Assembly: GCF_003601985.1 (NCBI RefSeq)
Contig: NZ_QZXA01000001.1
Coordinates: forward strand, 186,001-250,000
Length of the DNA: 64,000 nt
Source of the DNA: Mesorhizobium jarvisii
GTDB lineage: Bacteria > Pseudomonadota > Alphaproteobacteria > Rhizobiales > Rhizobiaceae
Direction of reading: 5' to 3'
This document shows, one piece after another, positions 27,323 through 36,549 of the stretch. Made by a program: the position numbers and the translations under genes. The notes below the pieces were generated by a model. It worked only from the letters and a program-made list of their open reading frames with translations. It was not told where the DNA came from and did no database searches. Within the stretch, counting starts at the first letter, position 1. Each line of letters starts with the position of its first letter.

Positions 27323-28267
27323 TCAGGCAGCCAATCCACCCGCCTGCGTCTTCAAAAACGCCTCGCCGCAGGCCTTCGCCAGATTGCGCACCCGCAGGAT
27401 GTAGCTCTGCCGCTCGGTGACCGAGATCACGCCGCGCGCGTCGAGCAGGTTGAAGACATGGCTGGCCTTGATGCACTGGTCGTAGGCCGGAAAGACCATC
27501 TTGTGCATCGGCAGATTGTCGTTCGACGCCGGCGCTCCGGCCTCGAGCAGTGCCTTGCACTCAGCCTCGGCGTCTTCGAAATGCCTAAGCAGCATCGCCG
27601 TGTTGGCGTATTCGAAATTGTGGCGCGAATATTCCTGCTCGGCCTGCAGGAAGACATCGCCATAGGTCACCTTGTCGGCACCCTCACGGCCGTTGAAGTT
27701 GAGATCGTAGACATTGTCGACGCCCTGCACGTACATGGCCAGCCGCTCCAGCCCGTAGGTCAGTTCGCCCGCCACCGGCGCGCATTCGATGCCGCAGACC
27801 TGCTGGAAATAGGTGAACTGCGAGACTTCCATGCCGTCGCACCAGCATTCCCAGCCAAGCCCCCAGGCGCCCAACGTCGGGCTCTCCCAGTCGTCCTCGA
27901 CAAAGCGGATGTCATGCAGCAGAGGATCGACGCCGATCGCCGCCAGTGAGCCGAGATAGAGCTCCTGCAGGTTCGGCGGGTTCGGCTTCAGGATCACCTG
28001 GTACTGGTAATAATGCTGCAGCCGGTTCGGGTTCTCGCCATAGCGGCCATCCTTGGGGCGGCGCGAGGGCTGGACATAGGCGGCGTTCCAGCGACGCGGC
28101 CCGAGCGCGCGCAGCGTCGTTGCCGGGTGAAAGGTGCCGGCGCCGACCTCCATGTCGTAGGGCTGGAGGATGACGCAACCATAGGCCGCCCAGTAATTGT
28201 GCAAGGTCAGGATCAGCCCCTGGAACGAGCGGCTGGGGTGCACATGGGCAGGGATTTCAATCGTCAC
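27323..28267 (-). CDS. glyQ: Glycyl-tRNA synthetase alpha subunit
   Basis: GlyQ is the catalytic subunit that activates glycine. [18 protein letters not shown] near the N-terminus, [16 protein letters not shown] and PDPE-like [19 protein letters not shown] are family signatures. The GTG at 28267 (314 residues) is preferred because GAGG lies 6 bases upstream; the frame is open six codons further. The alpha gene is first and beta second on the minus strand. Confidence 0.96.
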   Translation of the reverse strand: MTIEIPAHVHPSRSFQGLILTLHNYWAAYGCVILQPYDMEVGAGTFHPATTLRALGPRRWNAAYVQPSRRPKDGRYGENPNRLQHYYQYQVILKPNPPNLQELYLGSLAAIGVDPLLHDIRFVEDDWESPTLGAWGLGWECWCDGMEVSQFTYFQQVCGIECAPVAGELTYGLERLAMYVQGVDNVYDLNFNGREGADKVTYGDVFLQAEQEYSRHNFEYANTAMLLRHFEDAEAECKALLEAGAPASNDNLPMHKMVFPAYDQCIKASHVFNLLDARGVISVTERQSYILRVRNLAKACGEAFLKTQAGGLAA

Positions 28268-28471
28268 GGGTGGCCTCGACAGCAAAGGCTAGCTTGCCGG
28301 CACGTCCTAGAGACACGGCGGCGAAGCGTCAAGCAAGGGCACGCCGGATGCGAGCCTCCATGGGTATGCCGCGCGGTGTTGAAGGTTTGCCGAGGGCTGG
28401 CCCATTGCCGACCTCGGGGGCCTGAGGTCTGTTCGTTCCTACAGTCCACATCAACGACGATAGGTCCAGCC

Positions 28472-28933
28472 ATGCCGAGTTCCATCATCGTCCGCCTGGT
28501 CACGCGACAGGATTTCGATCGGTGGCTGCCGCTGTGGGACGGCTACAACGCATTTTATGGCCGCTACGGCGAGACGGCGCTGGCGAGCGAAATCACGGCG
28601 ATGACATGGTCGCGCTTCTTCGATGCCTATGAACCGGTCCATGCGCTGGTGGCCGAAAGCGAGGGAAAGCTCCTCGGCCTTGTGCACTATCTCTTTCACC
28701 GCAGCACGACGGCGATCGCCCCGAACTGTTATCTGCAGGATCTTTTCACCACGGAGGCTTCGCGTGGCAAAGGCATAGGCCGGGCGCTGATCGAAGGCGT
28801 CTATGAGCGGGCGCAGGCCGCTGGCTCCGGACGGGTGTATTGGCTGACGCACGAAACCAACCAGACCGCGATGAAGCTCTACGACAAGGTCGGCGAGCGC
28901 TCCGGCTTCGTCGTCTACCGGAGGCTATTCTAG
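28472..28933 (+). CDS. GNAT family N-acetyltransferase
   Basis: The 153-residue product has the acetyl-CoA-binding motif A (LQDLFTTEASRGKGIGRALIEGV) and the following WLTHETNQTAMKLYDK segment of motif B. The fold transfers an acetyl group to an amine; the substrate is unknown. The ATG at 28472 is the only reasonable start; the longer frame is antisense to glyQ. Confidence 0.85.
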   Translation: MPSSIIVRLVTRQDFDRWLPLWDGYNAFYGRYGETALASEITAMTWSRFFDAYEPVHALVAESEGKLLGLVHYLFHRSTTAIAPNCYLQDLFTTEASRGKGIGRALIEGVYERAQAAGSGRVYWLTHETNQTAMKLYDKVGERSGFVVYRRLF

Positions 28934-28987
28934 GGTCTGCTGATATTCAGGTGATGCCGGCCTGACCTGAATCTCAACAGCCCTAGA

Positions 28988-29024
28988 CTGGAAACGAAAA
29001 CGGGGCACCTAAAGAAGCCCCGTT
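28988..29024 (-). terminator. Intrinsic terminator of the TPR gene
   Basis: Read on the minus strand, AACGGGG (29024-29018) pairs with CCCCGTT (29005-28999) around a 12-base loop, followed by TTTCGTTT. It lies 20 bases after the TPR stop codon. Confidence 0.75.
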
Positions 29025-29043
29025 CGCATTCAAACATCCGATC

Positions 29044-30819
29044 TCAGCCCTTCGGGACAGGCACCGGCTCGGGCTTGACCTTGGGTGTCTCCTGCGCCGT
29101 GTTGGATTCGATCGGCGGCAGGCCCTTCATCAGCTTCTGCTGCAAGGTGGCCAGCACGTCGGGATCGGGCTTGAGGTCGCGGGCCTGATTCCACTGGAAG
29201 GTGGCTTCCAGCTTGCGGCCGACGCGCCAGTAGGCGTCGCCGAGATGGTCGTTGAGAACCGGATCTTCCGGCTTCAGCGATACGGCGCGTTCCATCTCGC
29301 GCACCGCGTCATCGAAGCGGCCGAGGCGGAAATAGGCCCAGCCCAGGGAATCCACGATGTAACCGTCGCTCGGTCTGAGGTCGACGGCCTTCTGGATCAT
29401 CGCCAGGCCTTCCTTCAGGTTGGTGTTCATGTCGACCCAGGAATAGCCTAGATAGTTCAGCACCTGCGGCTGGTCCGGCTGCAATTCCAGCGCCTTGCGG
29501 AAATTCGGTTCGGCCTTCGGCCATTCCTTCAGCCGCTCATAGGCGATGCCGCGCTGATAGAAGATGTTCCAGTTGGCAGCGGTCGGCGTCTTCAGCGCCT
29601 CGACGGCCTTGTCGTAGAGGTTGGCGGCCGAGCGGAAATCCTCCTTCGAGGAATAGACCCCGCCAAGCGCCAGATAGGCGCGCATGTCGTTGGGATGAGC
29701 CTCGACGAAGGCCTTCAGATGAGTGATCGCCTCGTCATGGCGGTCGAGATCGGCAAGGTTGAGGCCAAGCTGCAGGTCCGAAAGCTCCTTCAGCGGCGAA
29801 GAATCGGGAATCCGCCGATAGAGCGCTATGGCACCCTCGCCGTCCTTCAGCTGCTCGGCGACGGCAGCGAGTTGCACGAGAGCCGCGTCGCTGTCGGGCC
29901 GCAGGGCGAGCGCATATTGCAGATAAAGGCGAACGAACGGCTCGCCGCCGCCCCGGTTGAGCGCGGTGGCAAGGTCGAGCAGGATTTCGGAAGCACCGTC
30001 GGACGGACCGGAAACGAAGGGCGCGATCTTGTCGCCCTTGCTGATCCTGTCGCGCAAGGCGACGATTTCGAGCTTACCCGGCGAAAACGCCTCGGCCTGG
30101 TCGAGCACCGAGATCGCCTTGGCCTTGTCGCCCTTGCGGGCCAGGAACGAAGCATAAGCCTGCGCGTTGCGCATCCAGGTTTCGGGCGCGGCACCGCCGG
30201 CGGCGGTATCCTGCATCGTCGCGGCGTAGATCGCCTCGGCCTTTTCGGGCATGTTGGAGGCATCGGCGATCAGGGCGCGGTGGAAGGATTTGAACAGGCC
30301 GAACCAGTCCGGGCCCTGAAGCTTGTCGATCGAAGCCATCGCGTCGCCGGCTTGGCCAGCACCCTGTTCGGCCCAGCCGGACATCACGCCGGAGATCAGC
30401 CGGTCAAGGTCGGATTCCAGTGACAGCTTCAGCCAGTACTGTGCCTTGGTGAAATCCTTCTTGTGGAAAGAATCGACGGCCAGCGCCAGGCGCGAGAAGC
30501 GCTCGACATCGGGCACTTCCTTGAGCTTGTCGGCATAGACCAGGGATTCGTCGAAGCGGCCTTGCGCGATCAGCGACAGCATCAGGCTCTGCTGCAGGCC
30601 GGTGTCGCTCGGATCGAAGGCCAGGGCCTGCTTGTAGTAAGCGATGGCGCTGTCGAGGTCGTTGTCGCCTTCGGCGATCCGGGCTGCCAGATAGGCGCCC
30701 GAGAACGACGAGATCTTGACCGGTTCGGTGGATTGCTTGGCATAGGCCGGCAAAGCCGAAATCGCCATGCCCGTCACAATTGCCAGCCTTGTCAGCCAGC
30801 GCGCACGTCCTTGCTGCAT
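29044..30819 (-). CDS. Exported tetratricopeptide-repeat protein
   Basis: A signal peptide (cleavage near LPAYA, residue 27) precedes 560 residues of helical pairs. Clear TPR units occur in the last third: residues about 380-560, e.g. AYLALGGVYSSKEDFRSAANLY, and YIVDSLGWAYFRLGRFDDAVRE. The tail is proline-rich. TPR proteins assemble complexes; here a periplasmic or outer-membrane-linked role is likely. The ATG at 30819 is set by AAAGGGA six bases upstream, cutting 38 codons of a longer frame. Confidence 0.85.
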   Translation of the reverse strand: MQQGRARWLTRLAIVTGMAISALPAYAKQSTEPVKISSFSGAYLAARIAEGDNDLDSAIAYYKQALAFDPSDTGLQQSLMLSLIAQGRFDESLVYADKLKEVPDVERFSRLALAVDSFHKKDFTKAQYWLKLSLESDLDRLISGVMSGWAEQGAGQAGDAMASIDKLQGPDWFGLFKSFHRALIADASNMPEKAEAIYAATMQDTAAGGAAPETWMRNAQAYASFLARKGDKAKAISVLDQAEAFSPGKLEIVALRDRISKGDKIAPFVSGPSDGASEILLDLATALNRGGGEPFVRLYLQYALALRPDSDAALVQLAAVAEQLKDGEGAIALYRRIPDSSPLKELSDLQLGLNLADLDRHDEAITHLKAFVEAHPNDMRAYLALGGVYSSKEDFRSAANLYDKAVEALKTPTAANWNIFYQRGIAYERLKEWPKAEPNFRKALELQPDQPQVLNYLGYSWVDMNTNLKEGLAMIQKAVDLRPSDGYIVDSLGWAYFRLGRFDDAVREMERAVSLKPEDPVLNDHLGDAYWRVGRKLEATFQWNQARDLKPDPDVLATLQQKLMKGLPPIESNTAQETPKVKPEPVPVPKG

Positions 30820-31002
30820 CGTATCCCTTTCAGCCAGGCGCCATCTCCGCGTCAGCGGGATCGACGTAGACTCGATCTTTCCGGGCAAAGCATGGCCTTT
30901 TTGGGGTCGCGCTTCAATCCGCCTGAAATTCACAATCGAGGCAGCCGATTAACAAACCATAGCTGGAGGTGATTTTCGACTGGGGAAAAGCCGGCGTCAA
31001 GG

Positions 31003-31440
31003 TCAGTCCTGCACGATGGGCCGCCGCACCTTCGTCTCGGCAAAGCCGCCGGCCGCAATCGCGCCGCACAGCTCGCTCCACTCGCAGCCGCCGCAAGCCT
31101 TGCGCACGCCACCAACGGAGAACGCCTGTCGCAGCCGCGCCAGGATTGCCGCGTCGAGATCAAGGCGGACGCCGGGCTGGATTGGCAGGGCCAGAACATC
31201 CCCGACATCGCGTGCGGCAAGCCGGTCCCGTTCGACGACGCTCTCGTTGCGGCAATGCGGCTCCGGCCCGTCGAGCAAAGGCGCGCAGATGTCGTCAGGA
31301 CCGGAAACGAGGAGGATGTCCTCGCCCCCGCTCAGGCGCTCCGCGATCACGTCATAATTAACGGTGAAGGCGGGGCTGTATCCCTTGCCCACATAGGTGA
31401 GCAGGCAAAGGAGATGATGGGCGCGCAGCCTGATCGTCAC
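31003..31440 (-). CDS. DUF1284-family protein with cysteine cluster
   Basis: The N-terminal RAHHLLCLLTYVGKGYS is the DUF1284 signature. Further cysteines occur in DDICAP, EPHCRN and CGGCEWSELC, so an iron-sulfur or zinc site is plausible. The start ATG overlaps the stop of bioY (ATGA), so the two are translationally coupled. The family role is unknown, but the pairing with a biotin transporter is suggestive of a link to biotin or sulfur metabolism. Confidence 0.8.
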   Translation of the reverse strand: MTIRLRAHHLLCLLTYVGKGYSPAFTVNYDVIAERLSGGEDILLVSGPDDICAPLLDGPEPHCRNESVVERDRLAARDVGDVLALPIQPGVRLDLDAAILARLRQAFSVGGVRKACGGCEWSELCGAIAAGGFAETKVRRPIVQD

Positions 31441-32030
31441 GGAGTGGCCGGCTTCGCCTTGCCGCCGCGAAGTGCCATCAGAGTCGCCGCACCAAGCGCC
31501 GACTTCAGCAAGCCGCCGACAATAAAGGGCACGAAGCCGAAGGTGATGGCCTTCTCAGTGCCGATCATGACGGCAAGCCATGCGGTACCGAGCACCAGGC
31601 AGGCAAGATTGCCGAGCAGCATGGCGGCAAAGGCAAGCACCACCCTGTTGCCGTTCCAGCCGCGTTCGGCCAGCCAGCCGACCAGGGCGCCGGTGATCGG
31701 GAAGGCGAAGAGATAGCCGCCGGTCGGCCCGACGAAATGCGCGACGCCGGCGGCACCTCCAGCCAGCACCGGAAAGCCGGCAGCGCCCTCGACAAGCCAT
31801 GCCGCGATAGTGACCGCGCCAAGCCGCCAGCCATAGAGCGCACCGATCAGCGTCACCGCGAAGGTCTGCATGGTTACGGGAACCGGCACCATCGGCACTT
31901 CGATGTAGGAAGACAGCGCCAGGAACAGGGTGCCAAGCACGACGGCTCCGACCTGCCAGGCGAGCGAGCGGTCCTGAAGCCGAAGCGGGCTGAAGGACGG
32001 CTTGCGGGGCGTGAATGCGATGTCTGTCAT
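31437..32030 (-). CDS. bioY: Biotin transporter BioY
   Basis: BioY is the membrane S-component that takes up biotin, alone or with an ECF module. The 197-residue product has six hydrophobic segments and the family pattern VPMVPVPVTMQTFAV, then GPTGGYLFAFPITGALVG. GAAGGGA lies 6 bases before the ATG at 32030; the track to 32294 is upstream noncoding sequence. A BioR box lies in its leader, so it should be repressed when biotin is plentiful. Confidence 0.95.
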   Translation of the reverse strand: MTDIAFTPRKPSFSPLRLQDRSLAWQVGAVVLGTLFLALSSYIEVPMVPVPVTMQTFAVTLIGALYGWRLGAVTIAAWLVEGAAGFPVLAGGAAGVAHFVGPTGGYLFAFPITGALVGWLAERGWNGNRVVLAFAAMLLGNLACLVLGTAWLAVMIGTEKAITFGFVPFIVGGLLKSALGAATLMALRGGKAKPATP

Positions 32031-32055
32031 GAGGGTCCCTTCGGTCGATTTGAAA

Positions 32056-32065
32056 TTATAGATAA
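32056..32065. promoter_or_regulatory. BioR box upstream of bioY
   Basis: TTATAGATAA is identical to the known alphaproteobacterial BioR operator form. It sits 26 bases before the bioY start, in position to block its promoter. A neighbouring palindrome TTCGAT-N5-ATCGAA lies at 32074-32090 and may be promoter-related. Confidence 0.85.
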
Positions 32066-32217
32066 TTTCTATTTTCGATCTATTATCGAATCCACATTTC
32101 TCGCGACATAGCAAGCCTTCCCACGACAAAGAGCGTCTGAACTGCGTCGCGATGTGCTTCGGGCCATTGCTTTGTGGATGTCGCCCCAAATTGAGGGCCA
32201 CTTTTGGGTGACAGGCA

Positions 32218-32886
32218 TCAACCAACGATCGCGAAGGCTTCACGCGTCGCGCCGGACGCCGTCTTGACCGGCTTGCGGCCAATCCACTGGACATGCCGAC
32301 CCAATGTCGCCGCGGCCGATTCGGTATTTCCCTGCCGCAAGGCGGTCAGGATCGCCCGATGGTCCTGATCGGTACGCGTTTCCCACTCCGATCGCCATGC
32401 CGCGAAAAGGAAGCGGGCGCTGGCCGCATGCAGATCGTCGATGGTGGCGAGCAGGCGCGGCATGCCGCACGGCGCCAGGATCAGCCGGTGAAAGTCGCGG
32501 TTGGCTTCCTCCCAGGATCGGACGTCGCGGGACTTGTCGCCTGCCTTGGTCGCCTCCTCGGCGAGATCGAGAATGGCTGACGTCAGATGCGGCGCGGCGT
32601 GGCGCAGTGCCAGCACTTCGAGGGCGGCCCGCATTTCGGCGACCTCCTTGACCTCGCCGAGATCAAAAGCCGCGACGCGCACGCCGCGGCGCGGTTCGCT
32701 GACGGCCAGGCCTTGCGCCTCCAGACGGCGGAAGGCCTCGCGCACCGGAACATGGCTGGTGTTGAATTCCTCGGCGACATGATCCTGGCGCAGCCGCGCT
32801 CCAGGCTCGATCGCGCCCGAGATGATGCGGTCCGCCAGCGCCTTGCTGATGCGCACCGCGATGGTGTCGTCCGTGCCCTTTGCCAT
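32218..32886 (-). CDS. bioR: Biotin regulator BioR (GntR family)
   Basis: The N-terminal winged helix (LRQDHVAEEFNTSHVPVREAFRRLEAQGL) is of GntR type and the C-terminal domain is the helical FCD ligand domain (222 residues). Two facts identify it as BioR rather than a general FadR-like protein: it lies directly upstream of bioY, and both its own start and the bioY leader carry the ten-base BioR box. It therefore represses bioY and itself. Confidence 0.88.
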   Translation of the reverse strand: MAKGTDDTIAVRISKALADRIISGAIEPGARLRQDHVAEEFNTSHVPVREAFRRLEAQGLAVSEPRRGVRVAAFDLGEVKEVAEMRAALEVLALRHAAPHLTSAILDLAEEATKAGDKSRDVRSWEEANRDFHRLILAPCGMPRLLATIDDLHAASARFLFAAWRSEWETRTDQDHRAILTALRQGNTESAAATLGRHVQWIGRKPVKTASGATREAFAIVG

Positions 32887-32889
32887 GTT

Positions 32890-32899
32890 TTATAGATAA
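32890..32899. promoter_or_regulatory. BioR box at the bioR start
   Basis: A second identical TTATAGATAA lies 4 bases upstream of the bioR start codon, where bound protein would block transcription or translation start of bioR. This is direct evidence of autoregulation. Confidence 0.85.
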
Positions 32900-32995
32900 T
32901 TTGCGGCAAGGCACCTTGTCGAGACGGCGAAGCCGTGTTCGCCAAGGTTCTCCCCAGTACAAAGCGAGGGGAAATTCGGCGAAAGGTCGGCCTTC

Positions 32996-34012
32996 TCAGT
33001 TCACCCGGCTGATGCAGAAATCGATGACGTCGATCAGCGCCGATTTCTGCGGCGTTTCTTCGAGCGGCGCCAGAGCGTCGCGGGCGATCTCGCCGAAATG
33101 ACGGGCGCGGCCGATCGTGTCGGCGATGGCGCCGTGACGAGTCATCAGGCCGATCGCCTTTTCCAGACCCGCGTCGTCGACGACATTGTCCTCGATGGCG
33201 CGCTTCCAGAAGGTGCGCTCGGCCTTGGTGCCGCGCCGGTAGGCGAGGATGACCGGCAGGGTCACCTTGCCCTCCCGGAAATCGTCGCCGACATTCTTGC
33301 CCAAATCCTTGCTGGTGCCGCCATAATCCAGCGCATCGTCGATGAGCTGGAAGGCGAGCCCGAGATTCATGCCGTAAGAGCGCAGTGCAGCGCGATCATT
33401 ACGCGTTGCCTGGGCGATGACCGGTCCAACTTCGGCGGCGGCCGAAAACAGCGCAGCTGTCTTGGCCTTGATGACGGCGAAGTGCTCGTCCTCGGTGGTT
33501 TCAAGGTTCTTGGCGGCGGCGAGCTGCATGACCTCGCCCTCGGCGATGATCGAGGCGGCGCTCGACAGGATGTCGAGCGCTTCGAGCGAGCCGACATCGA
33601 CCATCATGCGGAAGGCCTGGCCAAGCAGGAAATCGCCGACCAGCACGCTTGCCTGGTTGCCCCAGATCATGCGGGCGGTCTTCTTGCCACGGCGCATGCC
33701 GCTCTCGTCGACGACGTCGTCGTGCAGCAAAGTCGCGGTGTGCATGAACTCGACCGAGGTGGCGAGTTTGACATGGCCTTCGCCGGCATAGCCGAACATC
33801 TGCGCGGCGGCGAGCGTCAGCATCGGCCTGAGCCGCTTGCCACCGGACGAGATCAGATGGTTGGCGACCTCCGGAATCATCTCGACGTCGGAGCCGGCCT
33901 TGGACAGGATCAATTCGTTGACGCGTCCCATATCGGCCGCCGTCAGATCGATCAGATCCTTGATGGAGGCGGGCTCCCGCTTCCCGTTTTCGATGTTGAG
34001 AACGACACCCAC
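32996..34012 (-). CDS. ispB: Polyprenyl diphosphate synthase (octaprenyl/decaprenyl type)
   Basis: It makes the long isoprenoid chain for ubiquinone. Both aspartate-rich motifs are seen: LLHDDVVDESGMRRGK and QLIDDALDYGG. Product length (8 or 10 units) cannot be read from the sequence; rhizobia normally make ubiquinone-10. I choose the GTG at 34012 because GGGAG lies 8 bases upstream; the GTG at 34021 has GGAG directly against it. Its product feeds UbiA encoded at 18.4 kb. Confidence 0.92.
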   Translation of the reverse strand: MGVVLNIENGKREPASIKDLIDLTAADMGRVNELILSKAGSDVEMIPEVANHLISSGGKRLRPMLTLAAAQMFGYAGEGHVKLATSVEFMHTATLLHDDVVDESGMRRGKKTARMIWGNQASVLVGDFLLGQAFRMMVDVGSLEALDILSSAASIIAEGEVMQLAAAKNLETTEDEHFAVIKAKTAALFSAAAEVGPVIAQATRNDRAALRSYGMNLGLAFQLIDDALDYGGTSKDLGKNVGDDFREGKVTLPVILAYRRGTKAERTFWKRAIEDNVVDDAGLEKAIGLMTRHGAIADTIGRARHFGEIARDALAPLEETPQKSALIDVIDFCISRVN

Positions 34013-34214
34013 GACAATCACTCCCGTCTTGTTGTAACGCGTGCGACGGCACCCTTAATCCCTATCCAGACTCTAGGGCGGCGGACACGGCCACGGCAAG
34101 TGGCGAATTGGCGCGGCGCCGGCGACAGCCTGTCAACCGGCACGGGAGGGAGCGAGGCTCCGCCACGGAAATCCCCTGCCCGTTTACATCAATGACGCAA
34201 ACTGCGAGTTTCAT

Positions 34215-34442
34215 ATGATGATAGAACTTGTCCGTACCAACGATGCCGTGATCATCTCCTTCGTCGAATCGCTGATGCGCGACGCCGGTATCGCCTGCTT
34301 TGTCGCCGATCAGAATATGAGCATTCTCGAAGGGTCGATCGGTCTTTTGCAGAAGCGCGTCATGGTCGACGCCGACCAGGCCGATGCCGCACGTCGCATC
34401 CTCAGGGATGCCGGCATCGCCAACGAGATCCGCACAAAATAA
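34215..34442 (+). CDS. DUF2007 domain protein
   Basis: A 75-residue protein beginning MMIELVRTNDAVIISFVES, with QKRVMVDADQADAARRIL; this is the compact DUF2007 fold, often described as a putative signal transducer. Its stop codon overlaps the start of the methyltransferase gene (TAATG), so the two are coupled. Confidence 0.85.
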   Translation: MMIELVRTNDAVIISFVESLMRDAGIACFVADQNMSILEGSIGLLQKRVMVDADQADAARRILRDAGIANEIRTK

Positions 34443-35257
34443 TGTCGGCCGCGCCAGCCGCCCCTGCCCTTGACACCCTTGGCCCGGACACGCCGGCCCA
34501 TACGGTCGATGCCTTCCATCGCGGCCGGTTCTGGCTGGTGCAGCCCAAGCATGGCGGCCACCGCGCCGGCATGGATGCGATGATGCTTGCGGCATCGGTG
34601 CCGTCCGTCTTTGGCGGACGTCTCGCCGATTTCGGCGCCGGCGCCGGCGCTGCCGGCCTGGCGGTGCTGTCGCGCTGCCCGGCTGCCCAGGCCGTTCTGG
34701 TCGAACGCGCGCCGGAAATGGCCGCCTTCGCATCGGCCACCCTTGCTCACCCCGGCAATGCGCATCTCAGCGATCGCGCATCCGTGCTCGTCGCCGACGT
34801 CACGGTTTCAGGCCAGGCCCGGGTGGCGGTCGGTCTGGCCGACAATGATTTCGACTTCGTCATCATGAACCCGCCTTTCAACGCCGCCCGGGACCGCGCC
34901 ACGCCGGACCGGCTGCGAAAGGAAGCCCATGTCATGGAGGACGGGCTGTTCGAAAGCTGGATCCGCAGTGCGGCGGCGGTGGTCAGGCCGCGCGGCGGGC
35001 TTGCCGTCATCGCGCGTCCCGAACAGCTCGGCGCCATTCTCGACGCGATGTCGGGCCGTTTCGGCGATGCCGAGATGCTGGCCGTGCACCCTCGCCCCGA
35101 CGCAGCGGCGATCCGTATCATCGTGCGGGCAGCGCTCGGCGCGCGGGGAAAGCTCGCCATCCGTCCGCCTTTGATGCTCCACGCGCGATCGGGCAACGGC
35201 CCCGACGAGCGAGGCGAAATGATTGCCAACGGTCTCGCCTCGCTGTTTGAAGATTGA
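34442..35257 (+). CDS. SAM-dependent methyltransferase, TrmN6-like
   Basis: The fold carries LADFGAGAGAAGLAVL for the SAM site and FVIMNPPFN, the NPPF motif of N6-adenine methylation. With 271 residues and the N-terminal VDAFHRGRFWLVQPKHGGHRAGMDAMM it resembles the enzymes that methylate A37 of tRNA-Val. The exact nucleic-acid target is inferred. Confidence 0.85.
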   Translation: MSAAPAAPALDTLGPDTPAHTVDAFHRGRFWLVQPKHGGHRAGMDAMMLAASVPSVFGGRLADFGAGAGAAGLAVLSRCPAAQAVLVERAPEMAAFASATLAHPGNAHLSDRASVLVADVTVSGQARVAVGLADNDFDFVIMNPPFNAARDRATPDRLRKEAHVMEDGLFESWIRSAAAVVRPRGGLAVIARPEQLGAILDAMSGRFGDAEMLAVHPRPDAAAIRIIVRAALGARGKLAIRPPLMLHARSGNGPDERGEMIANGLASLFED

Positions 35258-35336
35258 GCTATTCCTGGCCGCCGCATTGCCGTTGGCCGGGAAATCCCTA
35301 CATGCCTGCAACCCATCGACCGGAGACCGCGCCCTC

Positions 35337-36197
35337 GTGAAACGCCTTTTCAACCGCCTGCTGCCGAAATCCTGGCGCTCCACCGTCGTCACCATTCCGG
35401 TCATCCGGCTGCACGGCACGATCATGGCCGGCGGTCAGTTCCGGCAGAATCTGTCGCTGGCCTCGACGGCCGGCCTCATCGAAAAGGCGTTTTCCTTCGA
35501 TGCGCCGGCGGTCGCCATCTCGATCAATTCGCCCGGCGGCTCGCCGGTGCAGTCGCGGCTGATCTTCAAGCGCATCCGCGACCTGGCGGTTGAAAAGAAC
35601 AAAAAGGTGCTGATCTTCGTCGAGGATGTCGCGGCCTCGGGCGGCTACATGATCGCGGTCGCCGGCGACGAGATTTTTGCCGATCCTTCCTCCATCGTCG
35701 GCTCCATCGGCGTGGTCTCGGCCTCGTTCGGCTTTCCCGAACTGATGAAGAAGATCGGCGTCGAACGCCGTGTCCACACCGCCGGCCAGAACAAGGCGGT
35801 GCTCGATCCGTTCAAGCCCGAGAAGAAGGAGGACGTCGAGCGGCTGAAGGCGCTGCAGCTGGAGGTGCATGAAACCTTCATCGATCTGGTCAAGGAGCGG
35901 CGCGGCACTAAGCTGAAGGACGATCCAGATCTGTTCACCGGCCTGTTCTGGACCGGCAAGAAGGGTCTGGAGCTCGGCCTCGTCGATGCGCTCGGCGACA
36001 TGCGCACGGTGCTGAAGACCCGGTTCGGCGCGAAGACCCAGCTCAGGCTGATCACCGCGCCGCGCGGTTTCCTCGGCCGTTTCGGCCTGTTCGGCTCGAG
36101 CAAGGGCTTTTCAGCGCCCGATATCGCCGCCGCTGCCGCCAGCGGCGTCATCGATGCGGCGGAAGAGCGCGCATTGTGGGCTCGCTTCGGGCTTTGA
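35337..36197 (+). CDS. S49 family peptidase (SppA/SohB-like)
   Basis: A serine/lysine protease of 286 residues. Seen motifs are SINSPGGSPVQS, DVAASGGYMIAVAGD with the nucleophile serine, and GQNKAVLDPFKPE with the lysine partner. It lacks the second repeat of full SppA, so it is the short SohB-like form, which degrades signal peptides and membrane debris. The GTG at 35337 has GGAG 11 bases upstream; the longer frame overlaps the methyltransferase end. Confidence 0.88.
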   Translation: MKRLFNRLLPKSWRSTVVTIPVIRLHGTIMAGGQFRQNLSLASTAGLIEKAFSFDAPAVAISINSPGGSPVQSRLIFKRIRDLAVEKNKKVLIFVEDVAASGGYMIAVAGDEIFADPSSIVGSIGVVSASFGFPELMKKIGVERRVHTAGQNKAVLDPFKPEKKEDVERLKALQLEVHETFIDLVKERRGTKLKDDPDLFTGLFWTGKKGLELGLVDALGDMRTVLKTRFGAKTQLRLITAPRGFLGRFGLFGSSKGFSAPDIAAAAASGVIDAAEERALWARFGL

Positions 36198-36237
36198 AAA
36201 CCGCGCAAAAGCGTCTAGCATGAAGGTTTGAAGTCCT

Positions 36238-36285
36238 ATGCATGCCGTTTTCCCAAAACCGGACACAGTTTTGGGCGACATGCAT
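36238..36285. repeat. Dispersed intergenic palindrome, copy 2
   Basis: ATGCATG (36238-36244) faces CATGCAT (36279-36285) and encloses CCCAAAAC-N8-GTTTTGGG (36252-36275). The phrase AAAACCGG and the outer GCATG arms are shared with the palindrome at 24499-24567. Confidence 0.6.
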
Positions 36286-36337
36286 CAACCGACCCGACCG
36301 GCCGCCTTCGCCGGCCCAGCGTGGTAGGAGTTGTGAC

Positions 36338-36523
36338 ATGCCGCAGATCATCTTCTTCGCCGTCGTTGGCGCCGCCGCCTATTTCGGCTACCGCACCTTC
36401 ATCCGGGAAGCGGAGCGTGTGACGGCCAAGGTACGGCGCACCGAAAAGCAGGCGGCCAATGGCGCGATGGGAACGCTGGTCAAGGACCCGAAGACCGGCG
36501 AATACCGGCTGGCCAAGGACTGA
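36338..36523 (+). CDS. Small membrane-anchored protein, unknown function
   Basis: The 61-residue product has one N-terminal hydrophobic helix (IIFFAVVGAAAYFGY) followed by a charged tail ending VKDPKTGEYRLAKD. TAGGAG lies 7 bases before the ATG. No function is known; it precedes ispE by 26 bases and probably shares its transcript. Confidence 0.7.
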   Translation: MPQIIFFAVVGAAAYFGYRTFIREAERVTAKVRRTEKQAANGAMGTLVKDPKTGEYRLAKD

Positions 36524-36549
36524 GCATCATCCCCCATACGACTGACGCC

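Noticed and set aside
26953-27339. Minus-strand frame between glyQ and glyS
   Set aside because: Overlaps the glyQ end, lacks a ribosome site and shows no family features.
33098-34195. Plus-strand open frame of 365 codons
   Set aside because: Antisense of the polyprenyl diphosphate synthase gene.
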